Shown: positions 1 through 9,369 of the stretch, in pieces
How the letters are laid out: each line of letters begins with the position of its first letter
Numbering within the stretch: position 1 is the stretch's first letter
DNA from: an uncultured Clostridia bacterium
GTDB lineage: Bacteria; Bacillota; Clostridia; Oscillospirales; Ruminococcaceae
Assembly: GCA_947589185.1 (NCBI GenBank)
Contig: CANQCK010000001.1
Coordinates: 310,001 to 374,000, forward strand
Length of the DNA: 64,000 bases
Reading direction: 5' to 3'
Notes under the pieces: model-generated
Told to the model about the DNA's origin: nothing
Seen by the model: the letters and a program-made list of their open reading frames with translations, nothing else
The model's database searches: none
Made by a program: the position numbers and the translations under genes

Positions 1-346
1 TCAAATTAATTTCGGTATCTTGTTTCAAATCAATAGCTACTCTAACCTTAATTCCATATGGAGTTACTTTCTTTATCCAATCAGCATCAATATTCAGAAA
101 CAAAATATTAAATAATCCCTGAAACAAAATCGTAATAATAAAAATTAAAATATTTATCAATTTCCTGTTACTTATATCAGACTTTCGCTCTATCTCAATT
201 ACATACTCCTTTTTCTCATCTAATTCAAATACTGCAGACGGTTCTAAACTGTATATTTTCCTTATCTCATCATTGATTCTAATATAAATTATTTCCCCTT
301 TAGAAACAGGACAGTTTAATTTTATATATTTCTTTTCGCTTAACAT
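1..346 (-). CDS. Membrane protein, partial at window edge
   Basis: This is an open frame of 115 codons that runs off the left edge of the window. It starts at ATG after AAGGAG and begins MLSEKKYIKLNC. Residues 1-60 are charged and look soluble. One hydrophobic segment follows at roughly 64-86 (LINILIFIITILFQG), and the visible C-terminal part is polar again. The six-frame track omits it because it has no stop in the window. It lies 57 bp downstream of the next minus-strand gene, also a membrane protein, so the two may be co-transcribed. I do not recognise the family and assign no function. Confidence 0.6.
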   Translation of the reverse strand, partial: MLSEKKYIKLNCPVSKGEIIYIRINDEIRKIYSLEPSAVFELDEKKEYVIEIERKSDISNRKLINILIFIITILFQGLFNILFLNIDADWIKKVTPYGIKVRVAIDLKQDTEINL

Positions 347-403
347 TGTGCCAATCTCCTTTTACCTTTTAGATTAATTAAGTAAAAACAAATATGTGCA
401 AAT

Positions 404-1024
404 TTAATTCTTGACTTTACTGAATTTAGATGACGTTATCCAATTCAACATTGACGGCAGCAACATAGCCATTCCTATCAGCGGAACAACGAAAACTATG
501 AACGGATTGTATATAAAGCTGTTCCATATAGATAAATCTGACAGCTGATTTTCGAGATTGTCCTTTTTCATAAAGATTCTTCCGAAAGACTTTGTATAAA
601 ATGTAACATCATTAATTAAAATAGTTTGATTAGAACAGTCATTTTCAAAATGCTCAATGTTATCATTTGTTTTTCCTAAATACCCGCTTTTATCAAACGC
701 AAAAGACTTTTTGTTTGACTCTGAATATGTAATAAGAACTTTCTCAGAATTCGAATAAACAGAAAAATTGTCGTTCATTCCGACAGGCACCTCCGATGAA
801 TATAAAAACTTCCCTTTTAAATCATACGCCATAATTTTACCGCTGCTAATTGAAATAGCTAATACCGCATCATCTATCTTAGCAAATACAATATCACTAC
901 CCATTTTAATTTTGTCGTTCCTTGTATAAACTTCAAATGTTTTTAAACAATTATACATTGATAAGCAAAATAGAACAAATCCAATACTAAAAATAATACA
1001 TGACAAAGTATTTCTCAACTTCAA
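404..1024 (-). CDS. Membrane-anchored hypothetical protein
   Basis: This 206-aa protein has an N-terminal transmembrane or signal-anchor segment (residues about 8-27) and a second hydrophobic segment near 170-192, followed by a basic tail. That predicts an extracytoplasmic domain of about 140 residues. The middle is rich in short beta-type stretches such as AYDLKGKFLYS and AFDKSGYLGK, which recall a single propeller-like repeat pair, but this is only an impression. The start is TTG with a GAGGTGAG Shine-Dalgarno just upstream. The family is not recognised. Its neighbour downstream is the partial membrane protein at the window edge. Confidence 0.6.
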   Translation of the reverse strand: MKLRNTLSCIIFSIGFVLFCLSMYNCLKTFEVYTRNDKIKMGSDIVFAKIDDAVLAISISSGKIMAYDLKGKFLYSSEVPVGMNDNFSVYSNSEKVLITYSESNKKSFAFDKSGYLGKTNDNIEHFENDCSNQTILINDVTFYTKSFGRIFMKKDNLENQLSDLSIWNSFIYNPFIVFVVPLIGMAMLLPSMLNWITSSKFSKVKN

Positions 1025-1080
1025 TTAACTCACCTCGTAATTTTTTGTTGTGAAATAAATGCAAGTTATTCCAGCGTGTC

Positions 1081-1165
1081 CTAGTAGAAACAAGAGACCA
1101 AGAGGCAAAAGCAGGGAGCCCTGCTCTTGCCTCTTGCTTCTAAATTTCCTGCATCTTGGTACTAG
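1081..1165. repeat. Long palindromic element
   Basis: Two 17-nt arms at 1100-1116 and 1119-1135 (AGAGGCAAAAGCAGGG and its near-perfect complement) form a hairpin with one mismatch and almost no loop. They sit within outer inverted ends CTAGTA...CCAAG and CTTGG...TACTAG. It lies in the 296-bp gap between the 206-aa gene and degV. There is no clear T-run, so it is more like a miniature mobile or REP-type element than a simple terminator. Confidence 0.5.
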
Positions 1166-1256
1166 CCTGCCGCCGGCGTGACGCCAGATGCTCTTGTGCC
1201 CGATTAGAAGCTAGCGATTAAAGGAAACAAGAACTAATCTTTTCCATAAAATATAA

Positions 1257-1313
1257 GCCTGCCGTTGTACAAAGTAAACACATTGTGCTAACTCTCCAAA
1301 GGCAGAGAGCCTT
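1257..1313 (-). repeat. 3'-flanking repeat copy (degV)
   Basis: On the minus strand this is GGCTCTCTGCCTTTGGAGAG followed by a variable stretch and TTTGTACAACGGCAGGCT. It matches the unit of the tandem array at 25.7-26.1 kb and starts about 10 bp after the degV stop codon. The stem CTGCC...GGCAG is intact (1259-1263 and 1301-1305). Similarity weakens beyond the second GGCAG. Confidence 0.75.
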
Positions 1314-1320
1314 CAGTGGT

Positions 1321-2196
1321 TCACTGGACATCGTTGCCCTTGAATATAACTCCTACTACCTTAGGCCCTGCATTTATCGTTACTGCAGCACCTATCTGGT
1401 AAGAATCCTCAGGCGGATAGCCGACCTCTTTTGTCATAGCCTCAATCATTTCGTCTCTGACAGTTTCGTCATTGCCGTAAACAATGCAGTAAGGCGTTTT
1501 AGGGATCATTTCTTTAACGGTCAGGTTCAGAATTTTAGGAACTATCGCCTTATCTCCCCGAACCTTGCTCTCAGTTGTTATTTGGTTGTCCATAATTCTC
1601 ATTATGGGGCGAAGTCCCATAACCTCTCCCGCAAAAGCGGCGGCAGACGGTATTCTGCCCGACTTTCTTGCATACTTAAGAGTATACGGTGCAAAGAAAA
1701 TAATACAGTTATCTACCCAGTCTTTGATATAAGCCGCAATCTCGTCAGCAGGAGAACCATTGAGTGCCTTTATTGCTCCCTGAACCACCGGATAGCCGTA
1801 TCCTCCCGTATAGCCTCTGCCGTCTATATTATATATATGGAACTTATCCTCTGCCTGCGGATTTTCCTCAAAAAATTCTGACGCCGCTATTACCGCATTA
1901 TTATAGGTTGCAGAACCTTTTGAATTAATAGTTACATTTATAATATCGGTGTAACCCTCATCATAATACTTTTTAAAAGCCTCTGCATATTCAAAAGCAG
2001 TTATCTGGGAAGTAACAGGAATACCGTCAAACTCATCGATTATTTTATAAAACTTTTCATTGTCGAAATCGACTCTTGAGGTATAGCTTTTATCTCCCAT
2101 TGCCACCTTAAATGGCATTATAAGTATATCAAACTTTCTCTCATTTTCAACCGATATGTCAGATGCCGAATCGGTTATAAATTTAATTCTGTCCAT
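1321..2196 (-). CDS. DegV family fatty-acid-binding protein
   Basis: This is a 291-aa protein of normal DegV length. It opens with the family signature MDRIKFITDSASDIS and has the two-subdomain EDD-fold layout, with AYAEAFKKYYDEG, RKSGRIPSAAAF and VGYPPEDSYQIGAA segments. DegV proteins bind a fatty acid deep in the protein and serve, as FakB-type subunits, in phosphorylation of exogenous fatty acids. A FakA kinase is not visible in this window. It is the last gene of a minus-strand run (pyrC, pyrF, trmL, degV). Its stop codon sits against a copy of the 3'-flanking repeat. The exact ligand cannot be read from sequence. Confidence 0.9.
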   Translation of the reverse strand: MDRIKFITDSASDISVENERKFDILIMPFKVAMGDKSYTSRVDFDNEKFYKIIDEFDGIPVTSQITAFEYAEAFKKYYDEGYTDIINVTINSKGSATYNNAVIAASEFFEENPQAEDKFHIYNIDGRGYTGGYGYPVVQGAIKALNGSPADEIAAYIKDWVDNCIIFFAPYTLKYARKSGRIPSAAAFAGEVMGLRPIMRIMDNQITTESKVRGDKAIVPKILNLTVKEMIPKTPYCIVYGNDETVRDEMIEAMTKEVGYPPEDSYQIGAAVTINAGPKVVGVIFKGNDVQ

Positions 2197-2262
2197 AGAT
2201 CGATATGCTCCGTCAGGAACTTTCCTCCTTGCTGATAATTTATTAATGCTTTTCTTAACGTT

Positions 2263-2754
2263 TTACCAAGTATATTGCGTAAGACTTCCCTCTCTTGACA
2301 AGTCGGGATAATCCCATTGTCTGAGTATCTCATAAGTTGCAATTGCAACTGCATTTGAGAGATTGAGACTTCTTAAATCAGAACGCATTGGAATTCTCAC
2401 ACAATGCTTTTTATTTTCATATAACAGTCTTTCTGGAAGCCCCTTATCCTCTCTGCCGAAGAGTATATAAACATTATCCTTGTATTCAACCTCACTGTAG
2501 ACATTCTTTCCCTTTGTGGTAAAGTAATAATACTCGCCGTTTGTCTTTTCAAAAAATTCGTCTAAGCTGTTATACTCATATATTTCAAGCTTGTCCCAAT
2601 AATCCAGACCTGCTCTTTTCAATGCTCTGTCTGTTATTGTAAAACCATAAGGCTTAACAAGATGCAATGCAGCACCTGTTACCGCACACGTTCTTGATAC
2701 ATTTCCGGTATTCTGAGGGATCTGCGGCTCTACCATTACTATGTTTAAATTCAT
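2263..2754 (-). CDS. trmL: tRNA (cytidine(34)-2'-O)-methyltransferase
   Basis: This 163-aa protein is a SPOUT-class methyltransferase of TrmL length. It carries the family hallmarks PQNTGNVSRTCAVTGA near the N-terminus, LFGREDKGLP at about residue 95-104, and SLNLSNAVAIATYE near the C-terminus, which form the trefoil knot that binds S-adenosylmethionine. TrmL methylates the 2'-OH of the wobble nucleotide of tRNA-Leu isoacceptors. It ends with a Trp-containing tail. It sits 16 bp downstream of pyrF and is probably in the same transcript. Confidence 0.93.
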   Translation of the reverse strand: MNLNIVMVEPQIPQNTGNVSRTCAVTGAALHLVKPYGFTITDRALKRAGLDYWDKLEIYEYNSLDEFFEKTNGEYYYFTTKGKNVYSEVEYKDNVYILFGREDKGLPERLLYENKKHCVRIPMRSDLRSLNLSNAVAIATYEILRQWDYPDLSREGSLTQYTW

Positions 2755-2770
2755 TTTTGCCTATCCTTAC

Positions 2771-3703
2771 CTATAGAGCAATTCTCGGAAGATATGAAAT
2801 TATATCTTCTTTCATTCTTATGCACTCTCTCCTTGCAGCACCTGCATAATCCTTTTCATCGCACTCCTCTTTCTGATAAGCACACATAACCGCTCTTGAA
2901 GAGTTTACAATCGCACCCAGACCGTTAGCGTCAAAGCCGTGTGAAACACCTTCTGCACCGCCGCCCTGAGCACCGTAACCGGGAACTAAGAAAAAGGTGT
3001 TAGGCAACGCTCTTCTCATTTCAGCAAGCTGTTCGGGATACGTTGCACCTACAACTGCACCCACAGAAGAATATCCGTGTCTGCCCATTGCGTCTTTACC
3101 CCATTCTTCACACATTTTTCCCATTTCTGAATATATAGTGTTTCCGTCTTTTAACTCTTTATCCTGAAGCTCTCCGCTTGACTTGTTTGATGTCTTAACA
3201 AGAACAAAAATTCCTTTATCTCTCTTAACACACTCACTTAAAAGCGGAGAAATGCCGTCTGTTCCCAAGTAACCGTTTACAGTCAAAGCGTCAGCACCAA
3301 AAGGCTCAAAAGCCTCTCCGTCAACAAACACTTCTCCTAAATGAGCAAGCGTATATGCCTGCATTGTAGCTCCGATGTCATTTCTCTTTCCGTCGGTGAT
3401 AACAAACATACCTTTTTTCCTAGCATATTGTATAGTCTTATAAAGAGTTTTTACACCCTCGTATCCGTACATTTCATAATACGCCGCCTGAGGCTTTATT
3501 GCAGGAACTATATCGCAGATCTCATCTATAATTCCCTTGTTAAAAGCTAAAATAGCTTTTGCAGCTCCCTTTAGATTCTTACCATACTTTTTAAAAGCCT
3601 TTTTCTTTAACAATCCCGGAACATACTCCAGCTTTGGATCAAGTCCCACAACAGTCGGATTTTGCGTCTTTACTATTTTTTCAATAAGTCTGTCAAATGA
3701 CAT
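2771..3703 (-). CDS. pyrF: Orotidine 5'-phosphate decarboxylase
   Basis: This 310-aa enzyme is the longer form (type 2) of OMP decarboxylase, which converts OMP to UMP in the last step of de novo pyrimidine synthesis. Visible motifs are VGLDPKLEYVP at the N-terminus, ITDGKRNDIGATMQAY with the catalytic Lys and Asp residues, and FLVPGYGAQGG close to the C-terminal phosphate-binding site. It is 43 bp downstream of pyrC and 16 bp upstream of trmL, on the same strand. No PyrR-type attenuator was recognised around it. Confidence 0.95.
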   Translation of the reverse strand: MSFDRLIEKIVKTQNPTVVGLDPKLEYVPGLLKKKAFKKYGKNLKGAAKAILAFNKGIIDEICDIVPAIKPQAAYYEMYGYEGVKTLYKTIQYARKKGMFVITDGKRNDIGATMQAYTLAHLGEVFVDGEAFEPFGADALTVNGYLGTDGISPLLSECVKRDKGIFVLVKTSNKSSGELQDKELKDGNTIYSEMGKMCEEWGKDAMGRHGYSSVGAVVGATYPEQLAEMRRALPNTFFLVPGYGAQGGGAEGVSHGFDANGLGAIVNSSRAVMCAYQKEECDEKDYAGAARRECIRMKEDIISYLPRIAL

Positions 3704-3746
3704 AATAAATTAATACTCCGTATTGGAATATTTCCTCCCTCCGATA

Positions 3747-5018
3747 TTATTTATCCTCAAAAACAACTTCGCCCTTTGAAATTGTATATAAAACCTTTCC
3801 TTTCAGCTTCTCACCTTTGAATACGCTGTTCTTTGACTTTGAGTGAAGCTTTTCCTTTTCGACAACCCATTCCAGATTCGGATCAAAAACCGTTATATCG
3901 GCAATACTGCCCTCAGTTAAAAAAATCGGCTCAAGACCTAAAATCCTTCTCGGATTTTCACTCATTAGTTTTTGTATTTTATAAAGCGGTAAAAGTCCCG
4001 TATGATAAAGCCTTGTAAGCGTTGCCGAAAGAGATGTCTCAAGACCTACCACGCCGTTGGGTGCAGTGTAAAAATCAGCCTTATCATCCTCGCTGTGAGG
4101 TGCGTGATCTGTAATAATACAGTCTATAGTTCCGTCGCAGACAGCCCTTTCAACAGCTTTTCTGTCCTCCTCTGTTCTGAGCGGAGGGCTCATACGGTAA
4201 TCAGCGTCTTTTTTGTAAAGCTTTTCATCAGTAAACGTAAAATAGTGAGGTGCTGTTTCACAGGTGACCTTTACGCCGTCAGCCTTTGCCGCACGAATAA
4301 TATTGCAGGAGCCGACTGTCGATACATGAGCAATATGAACGTGTGCGTCCATACTCATCGCAAGGGCGATCTCCCTTGCAGTTATATAGTCTTCGCTTGC
4401 TCTGTCCATTCCCCTAACGCCGAGTGCTCTGGATACTTCTCCCTTGTTAATTATCCCGCCGTTTATGATGTCTAAATCCTCACAGTGAGATATAACCGTC
4501 ACTCCTGTTTCCTTTGACTGTTCCAAAGCCTTTCGCATAAGCTCTGCATTTTCAACAGGTCTTCCGTCATCGGAAAATGCTGCAGCACCTGCTCTTTTCA
4601 GCTTGCTGAAATCGGTAAGCTCCTTGCCTTTCATACCCTTGCTTACACAGGCTATAGGCAAAACGTCTATTCCGGTTAATACTGACTGTTCCTTTACATA
4701 GCTTACCGTATCAACAGAGTCTATCGGCGGGACGGTATTCGGCATACAGGCAACACCTGTAAAGCCTCCTGCTTTAGCAGCCTCAGCTCCTGTTATAATA
4801 TCTTCTTTATAGGTAAGGCCCGGATCACGAAAATGAACGTGCATATCAAACAGACCCGAAAATGCAACAAGCTTCCCCTTACCGTCAATAATTCTGTCTG
4901 CTTTGAAATCAAGGTCTGTTCCAACATATTTTATTTTTCTGTTTTCAATGGCTATATCGACTGTTTTTTCCTTATCGCAGTCATTTGCAATAACAACTCT
5001 TTTTAGCAATAATTTCAA
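3747..5018 (-). CDS. pyrC: Dihydroorotase
   Basis: This 423-aa amidohydrolase matches the class I dihydroorotase length. It has the metal-binding HVHFRDPG motif at about residue 60, the segment CEDLDIINGG, the later metal ligand stretch HIAHVST, and ITDHAPH near residue 305. It cyclises carbamoyl-aspartate to dihydroorotate. It stands just upstream of pyrF, so two pyrimidine genes are paired here. The other pyr genes are not in the window. The ATG start is the first codon of the frame and I saw no better alternative. Confidence 0.95.
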   Translation of the reverse strand: MKLLLKRVVIANDCDKEKTVDIAIENRKIKYVGTDLDFKADRIIDGKGKLVAFSGLFDMHVHFRDPGLTYKEDIITGAEAAKAGGFTGVACMPNTVPPIDSVDTVSYVKEQSVLTGIDVLPIACVSKGMKGKELTDFSKLKRAGAAAFSDDGRPVENAELMRKALEQSKETGVTVISHCEDLDIINGGIINKGEVSRALGVRGMDRASEDYITAREIALAMSMDAHVHIAHVSTVGSCNIIRAAKADGVKVTCETAPHYFTFTDEKLYKKDADYRMSPPLRTEEDRKAVERAVCDGTIDCIITDHAPHSEDDKADFYTAPNGVVGLETSLSATLTRLYHTGLLPLYKIQKLMSENPRRILGLEPIFLTEGSIADITVFDPNLEWVVEKEKLHSKSKNSVFKGEKLKGKVLYTISKGEVVFEDK

Positions 5019-5039
5019 TGGCGTCCCTCACACTATTTT

Positions 5040-5495
5040 TTATTGTTTTTTGCTCTTTTTAATTTCCTTCATTACAGTCTCATATACGGTTTTTTTCTTA
5101 GATGTATTTCCTGACCTATCAAGTGCTGTCACCAAATCAACAACGTCAAGCGAAGTATTTACACCCGAATCAGTAATATACTTCAATATAGACTCCATAT
5201 TGACATACTTTGAATCTGTGTTCATTTCGTCCCAGTCTTTCATTGTAATCTGCAAGTATGACTGAGTTTGCGTTTCGCTTTCACTTTCAGACTGAGTTGC
5301 CGGCTGCGTTTCACCCGTCTGCTGGGTTTCAGAGGATTCATCTGTCTGATTTGATTCTGTCCCAGCCTCTCCCAAAGGCGACAACGTAGTAGTTGTCATC
5401 GGCGTCTGAACAGAACTGCTCTCGACCTCCTCACAGGCGCATAACATACTCGCACACAATGTAAGAGCTAAAATTCCGCTGATAATCTTTTTCAT
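5040..5495 (-). CDS. Putative lipoprotein, Thr/Ser/Gln-rich
   Basis: The track starts this frame six codons too early. AAAGGTGG lies just before the second ATG at 5495, giving 151 residues that begin MKKIISGILALTLCASMLCAC. That is a signal peptide with a lipobox (SMLCAC), so it is predicted to be lipid-anchored outside the membrane. Residues 25-85 are a low-complexity Ser/Thr/Gln/Glu linker. A small folded region of about 60 residues follows (YLQITMKDWDEMNTDS...) and ends in a basic tail KKSKKQ. The family is not recognised. It lies between pyrC and ilvD. Confidence 0.75.
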   Translation of the reverse strand: MKKIISGILALTLCASMLCACEEVESSSVQTPMTTTTLSPLGEAGTESNQTDESSETQQTGETQPATQSESESETQTQSYLQITMKDWDEMNTDSKYVNMESILKYITDSGVNTSLDVVDLVTALDRSGNTSKKKTVYETVMKEIKKSKKQ

Positions 5496-5579
5496 AATAA
5501 ATCCACCTTTCACATTATGAAATGCTCATATAAAAGCATTTCCTATTTCCTTATTATGTTTTATCCGCTAAATAATTAT

Positions 5580-7247
5580 TTATTTCTTTATCTCTAAAAT
5601 TGCTCCTCTATTTCCCGAAGTAACCAAAGACGCATACCTTGCTAAATAACCTGTAGTGATTTTAGGCTCTCTCGGCTTCCACTGAGCCTTTCTGTTTTGC
5701 ATCTCTTCATCGCTAATCTCAATATTTATCCTGTTTTCAGGAATATCAATAGTTATTATATCCCCCTCTTTTACAAGTGCAATAGGTCCGCCTACCGCAG
5801 CTTCAGGTGAAACGTGTCCGATTGCCGCACCTCTCGTAGCACCAGAAAATCTGCCGTCGGTGATAAGAGCGACGCTTTCACCTAATCCCATTCCCATTAT
5901 TGCAGAAGTAGGATTGAGCATCTCTCTCATTCCCGGACCGCCCTTCGGTCCTTCATAACGGATAACAACAACGTCGCCCGGATTTATCTTTCCTCCTAAA
6001 ATTGCACTCATAGCGTCCTCCTCACAGTCAAACACCCTTGCAGGTCCTGAATGTGAAAGCATCTCAGGAGCTACTGCAGAACGCTTTACAACACAGCTGT
6101 CGGGAGCCAAATTACCCCTTAATACAGCAATACCGCCGGTTTTAGAATAAGGATTATCAATGTCTCTGATAACATTAGTATTTTTATTTTTGCAGTCCTT
6201 AATATTTTCCCCAACCGTTTTCCCTGTGCAGGTAATACAGTCGGTGTTAAGAAGATCTTTCTTTGAAAGCTCATTCATAAGTGCATATACTCCGCCTGCT
6301 TCGTTAAGCTGCTCCATATAAGTATTACCCGCAGGTGCAAGGTGACAAAGATTAGGTGTTTTATCACTGATTTCATTTGCTATGTCTAAGTTCAGTTCAA
6401 TTCCGCACTCGTGAGCAATAGCAGGAAGATGAAGCATTGAGTTTGTCGAACAACCTAAAGCCATATCACAGGCAAGAGCATTCATAAATGCCTTTTCGGT
6501 CATTATATCTCTTGGCTTGATATCCTTTTTCAAAAGCTCCATAATCTGCATTCCTGCGTGCTTTGCAAGCTCTATTCTCTCTGAATATACAGCAGGAATT
6601 GTTCCGTTGCCTTTAAGTCCCATCCCCAGAACTTCTGTAAGACAGTTCATAGAGTTTGCCGTATACATTCCCGAACACGATCCGCAGGTAGGACAGCCGT
6701 GTCTTTCATATTCTTCTAGCTTGTCTTCGCCGATCTTGCCTGCGTTAAATTCGCCTACAGCTTCTGAAATGCTTGAGAAACTGGTCATTTTTCCGTCAAC
6801 ATGACCTGCCAGCATAGGTCCTCCCGAAACGAAAATAGTAGGTATATTGACTCTTGCCGCAGCCATTAAAAGCCCGGGAACATTCTTATCGCAGTTAGGT
6901 ACCATAACTAGTGCGTCAAAAGCGTGAGCAACCGCCATCGCTTCGGTCGAATCAGCAATAAGATCACGAGTTACAAGACTGTATTTCATTCCCCGATGAC
7001 CCATAGCGATTCCATCGCAAACTGCTATCGCCGGGAATACTATAGGAGTTCCTCCTGCCATTGCAACACCAAGCTTTACTGCATCAACTATTTTGTCAAT
7101 ATTCATATGACCCGGTACTATCTCATTATATGATGATACAATACCAACCAGCGGACGGTTTATTTCCTCTTTAGTAAGACCAAGTGCATGGTATAACGCA
7201 CGGTGCGGAGCGTTATTTGCTCCTTCTTTTATTTTACAGCTATTCAT
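5580..7247 (-). CDS. ilvD: Dihydroxy-acid dehydratase
   Basis: This is about 555 residues, as expected for IlvD, the iron-sulfur enzyme that makes the 2-keto acid precursors of valine, leucine and isoleucine. Cluster cysteines are visible in [14 protein letters not shown] and [17 protein letters not shown]. The C-terminal domain carries [13 protein letters not shown]. The track start at 7268 is too early: AAGGAG lies 10 nt before the ATG at 7247. The start overlaps the aroK stop by 8 bp, which suggests translational coupling. It complements ilvE and leuCDB elsewhere in the window. Confidence 0.95.
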   Translation of the reverse strand: MNSCKIKEGANNAPHRALYHALGLTKEEINRPLVGIVSSYNEIVPGHMNIDKIVDAVKLGVAMAGGTPIVFPAIAVCDGIAMGHRGMKYSLVTRDLIADSTEAMAVAHAFDALVMVPNCDKNVPGLLMAAARVNIPTIFVSGGPMLAGHVDGKMTSFSSISEAVGEFNAGKIGEDKLEEYERHGCPTCGSCSGMYTANSMNCLTEVLGMGLKGNGTIPAVYSERIELAKHAGMQIMELLKKDIKPRDIMTEKAFMNALACDMALGCSTNSMLHLPAIAHECGIELNLDIANEISDKTPNLCHLAPAGNTYMEQLNEAGGVYALMNELSKKDLLNTDCITCTGKTVGENIKDCKNKNTNVIRDIDNPYSKTGGIAVLRGNLAPDSCVVKRSAVAPEMLSHSGPARVFDCEEDAMSAILGGKINPGDVVVIRYEGPKGGPGMREMLNPTSAIMGMGLGESVALITDGRFSGATRGAAIGHVSPEAAVGGPIALVKEGDIITIDIPENRINIEISDEEMQNRKAQWKPREPKITTGYLARYASLVTSGNRGAILEIKK

Positions 7248-7764
7248 TTTTTGATTTCTCCTTATCAAATTTATTTAATTCTTTTATAATTTCCTTTACC
7301 ACCGAATAAACAGAAGCTCCGCCGCTCACCGTTATCAGACTGTTCTTTTTATACAGCTTTTTTCTTTTATCAAAAAGCTTTTTTAATTCCTCTCTTTTTG
7401 AATTATAAGCTAACGGTCTGTTTTTGTCTCCTTTGATACGTCTATAGCATACTGAAAATTTTGTGTCAATAAATATCGGTATTCCAAACTTCTTTGCAAC
7501 AAGTCCGTTTTCCTCACGCAAAAGGGCTCCGCCTCCTGTCGCTATCACTGCGTTTTTATACCTGAACCTCTTTAGCGTTTCTGTTTCCAGATTTCTGAAA
7601 TACTCTTCTCCGTCGGTCTCAAATATTTCGCTTATGCTCCTGTCCTCTTTTTTTTCTATGTAATCATCCATATCAATAAAACTGACCTTTAACGCACAAG
7701 CAAGCCTTTTGCCGACTGTTGATTTTCCGCAGCCCATAAAGCCGCAGAGAAATATTGGTTTCAT
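7240..7764 (-). CDS. aroK: Shikimate kinase
   Basis: This 174-aa P-loop kinase has the Walker A motif [12 protein letters not shown] at residues 8-19, the shikimate-binding DMDDYIE at about 32, and ATGGGA near residue 76, all typical of AroK/AroL. It phosphorylates shikimate in the aromatic amino-acid pathway. The C-terminal lid region is rich in Lys and Arg. It lies directly downstream of aroE, the preceding enzyme of the pathway, and overlaps the start of ilvD. Confidence 0.95.
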   Translation of the reverse strand: MKPIFLCGFMGCGKSTVGKRLACALKVSFIDMDDYIEKKEDRSISEIFETDGEEYFRNLETETLKRFRYKNAVIATGGGALLREENGLVAKKFGIPIFIDTKFSVCYRRIKGDKNRPLAYNSKREELKKLFDKRKKLYKKNSLITVSGGASVYSVVKEIIKELNKFDKEKSKNE

Positions 7765-7832
7765 ATTATAATTTCGTTCCTTTAGATGTTTTTATAATCA
7801 GCTTTCACTAAAATCAATAAGAATTATTCCCT

Positions 7833-8681
7833 TTACTTAAAATCTTTCTTGACCGTTTCGTTCATCTCTTTGATTATATCATTTACTTCGTCAATTGTAT
7901 ATTCGTCGCCGTCCCAAATTCTATGAGCAGACACAGCCTGCCATACAAGCATTGCCATTCCGCCGACTGCTTTTTTACCCATTTCCCTTGCCTTTTTCAG
8001 AAGCAACGTCTCTTCGGGATTATATATAATATCGAAAACAGCGTCGCATTTTTCAATCACTTCATCAGGCACGGGACAAGCCTCAACCTTAGGATACATT
8101 CCCACAGGACAGGCGTTTACAAGCAAGTCGTAACTCTTGTTTGTCTCAATCTGAGTGTTCAAAACTATATTGATTTCAGCGTCAGTCTTTTTTGACCTTA
8201 TCTCCTTTTCAACCTGTAATGCAAGCGGCATATCAGACTCTAAAACCGCAATGTTTAATTTCGCTCCTGCCAGTGCCGACTCAATCGCTATCATTCGTCC
8301 TGCTCCGCCGCAGCCGATAAGCAACACCTCTCCGGAAAGCTTTGCACCCATTGAACGCACAGTTTCCAAAAAGCCGTCGCAATCAGTATTGTAACCCGTT
8401 GTAACTCCGTTTTTATTATCAACGCAGTTTACTGAATTGTACCTTTTTGCCGATTCGTCAAGCCTGTCAATGTAATCTATAATCGCTACTTTGTGAGGTA
8501 TCGTGATATTGTAACCGGCCATAGAATTAAGCTCTTCTGCATTTGCTTTCAAATTCTCCGGGCTTATCTCCATAACCTTATATTCAAATTCACGGTTTTT
8601 GAGCTCAAACAGTCTTTTGTGAATAGGCGGTGACATTGTATGCTTTAATGTCTCACCAAGAATACAATATTTACGTTTCAT
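7833..8681 (-). CDS. aroE: Shikimate dehydrogenase
   Basis: This 282-aa protein has the shikimate-binding N-terminal motifs LKHTMSPPIHK and YNITIPHK (with the catalytic Lys), NTDCDGF, and the nucleotide-binding LIGCGGAGRMIA at about 128. These define AroE, which reduces 3-dehydroshikimate to shikimate with NADPH. Length is normal. It is followed by aroK 68 bp downstream, so two consecutive shikimate-pathway steps are encoded together. Confidence 0.94.
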   Translation of the reverse strand: MKRKYCILGETLKHTMSPPIHKRLFELKNREFEYKVMEISPENLKANAEELNSMAGYNITIPHKVAIIDYIDRLDESAKRYNSVNCVDNKNGVTTGYNTDCDGFLETVRSMGAKLSGEVLLIGCGGAGRMIAIESALAGAKLNIAVLESDMPLALQVEKEIRSKKTDAEINIVLNTQIETNKSYDLLVNACPVGMYPKVEACPVPDEVIEKCDAVFDIIYNPEETLLLKKAREMGKKAVGGMAMLVWQAVSAHRIWDGDEYTIDEVNDIIKEMNETVKKDFK

Positions 8682-8709
8682 ATCTATATATTAATCCTTT
8701 CATATGTAA

Positions 8710-9192
8710 TCACAATTTTATCTCTACAGTTCTTGAAGTCGGAGAATATTTCGTGTACTTAACTCCTGCCATATCAAACATTCGTTTAGATGCTATCACT
8801 TCTTCAGAATTGGAATATTTATCCTCCATATAGATAACCTCTTTTATTCCGCTCTGAATAATAGCCTTTGCACATTCGTTGCAAGGAAATAGCGACACAT
8901 ATATTTTAGAATTCTTTACCGAACCTGTAGAGCTGTTTAAAATCGCATTAAGCTCTGCGTGACATACAAACGGATATTTTGTGTCGAGAGTGCTTTCGCC
9001 CTCTCTTGCCCACGGCATCTCATCATCATTACAGCCTGTGGGCATTCCGTTATAGCCTACCGAAAGTATCTTGTCTTCATTCGACACTATACACGCTCCT
9101 ACCTGAGTGTTTGAATCCTTTGAACGCTCCGCCGAAAACAATGCTATTCCCATAAAATACTCGTCCCACGAAATATAGTCGGTTCTTTTCAT
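8710..9192 (-). CDS. Cytidine/dCMP deaminase family protein (ComEB-like)
   Basis: The protein has about 160 residues from the ATG at 9192. AGGAG lies 8 nt before that ATG, whereas the track begins at an upstream GTG that overlaps the preceding small ORF. The zinc and catalytic motifs CHAELNAI and PCNECAKAI are present, as in dCMP deaminase/ComEB proteins, which supply dUMP. GACIVSNEDKILSVGYNGMP is also typical. Substrate (dCMP versus other deoxycytidylate) is inferred from family membership only. It is downstream of the 48-aa ORF with the two frames almost touching. Confidence 0.88.
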   Translation of the reverse strand: MKRTDYISWDEYFMGIALFSAERSKDSNTQVGACIVSNEDKILSVGYNGMPTGCNDDEMPWAREGESTLDTKYPFVCHAELNAILNSSTGSVKNSKIYVSLFPCNECAKAIIQSGIKEVIYMEDKYSNSEEVIASKRMFDMAGVKYTKYSPTSRTVEIKL

Positions 9193-9197
9193 AGCTA

Positions 9198-9344
9198 TCA
9201 CTCCTGATCAACCTCATCTGACGGCTTTTCACCGTTTGAATTTTTAACGTCCTCTGTTTCTTCTATCTCAAGTCCTAACTCTTCAAAAAGCCTGTCGAAC
9301 TCGGCTTCCGATTCTATTTTATCTTTAGTATTAAAAAGTCCCAT
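9198..9344 (-). CDS. Small acidic protein, 48 aa
   Basis: This frame is too short for the ORF track. It starts at ATG (MGLFNTKDKIESEAEF) with AGGAG about 11 nt upstream, and stops with TGA six bases before the deaminase ATG, so its end supplies the Shine-Dalgarno of the next gene. The product is strongly acidic and probably soluble and helical (EAEFDRLFEELGLEIEE). I do not recognise it. The tight fit between glucokinase and the deaminase gene makes it likely to be translated. Confidence 0.6.
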   Translation of the reverse strand: MGLFNTKDKIESEAEFDRLFEELGLEIEETEDVKNSNGEKPSDEVDQE

Positions 9345-9369
9345 AACAGTCTTTGCTCCTTATGATTAT

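Noticed and set aside
1285-1881. 198-aa plus-strand ORF opposite degV
   Set aside because: It has no Shine-Dalgarno and lies wholly opposite a clear DegV gene; its composition is that of a reverse frame.
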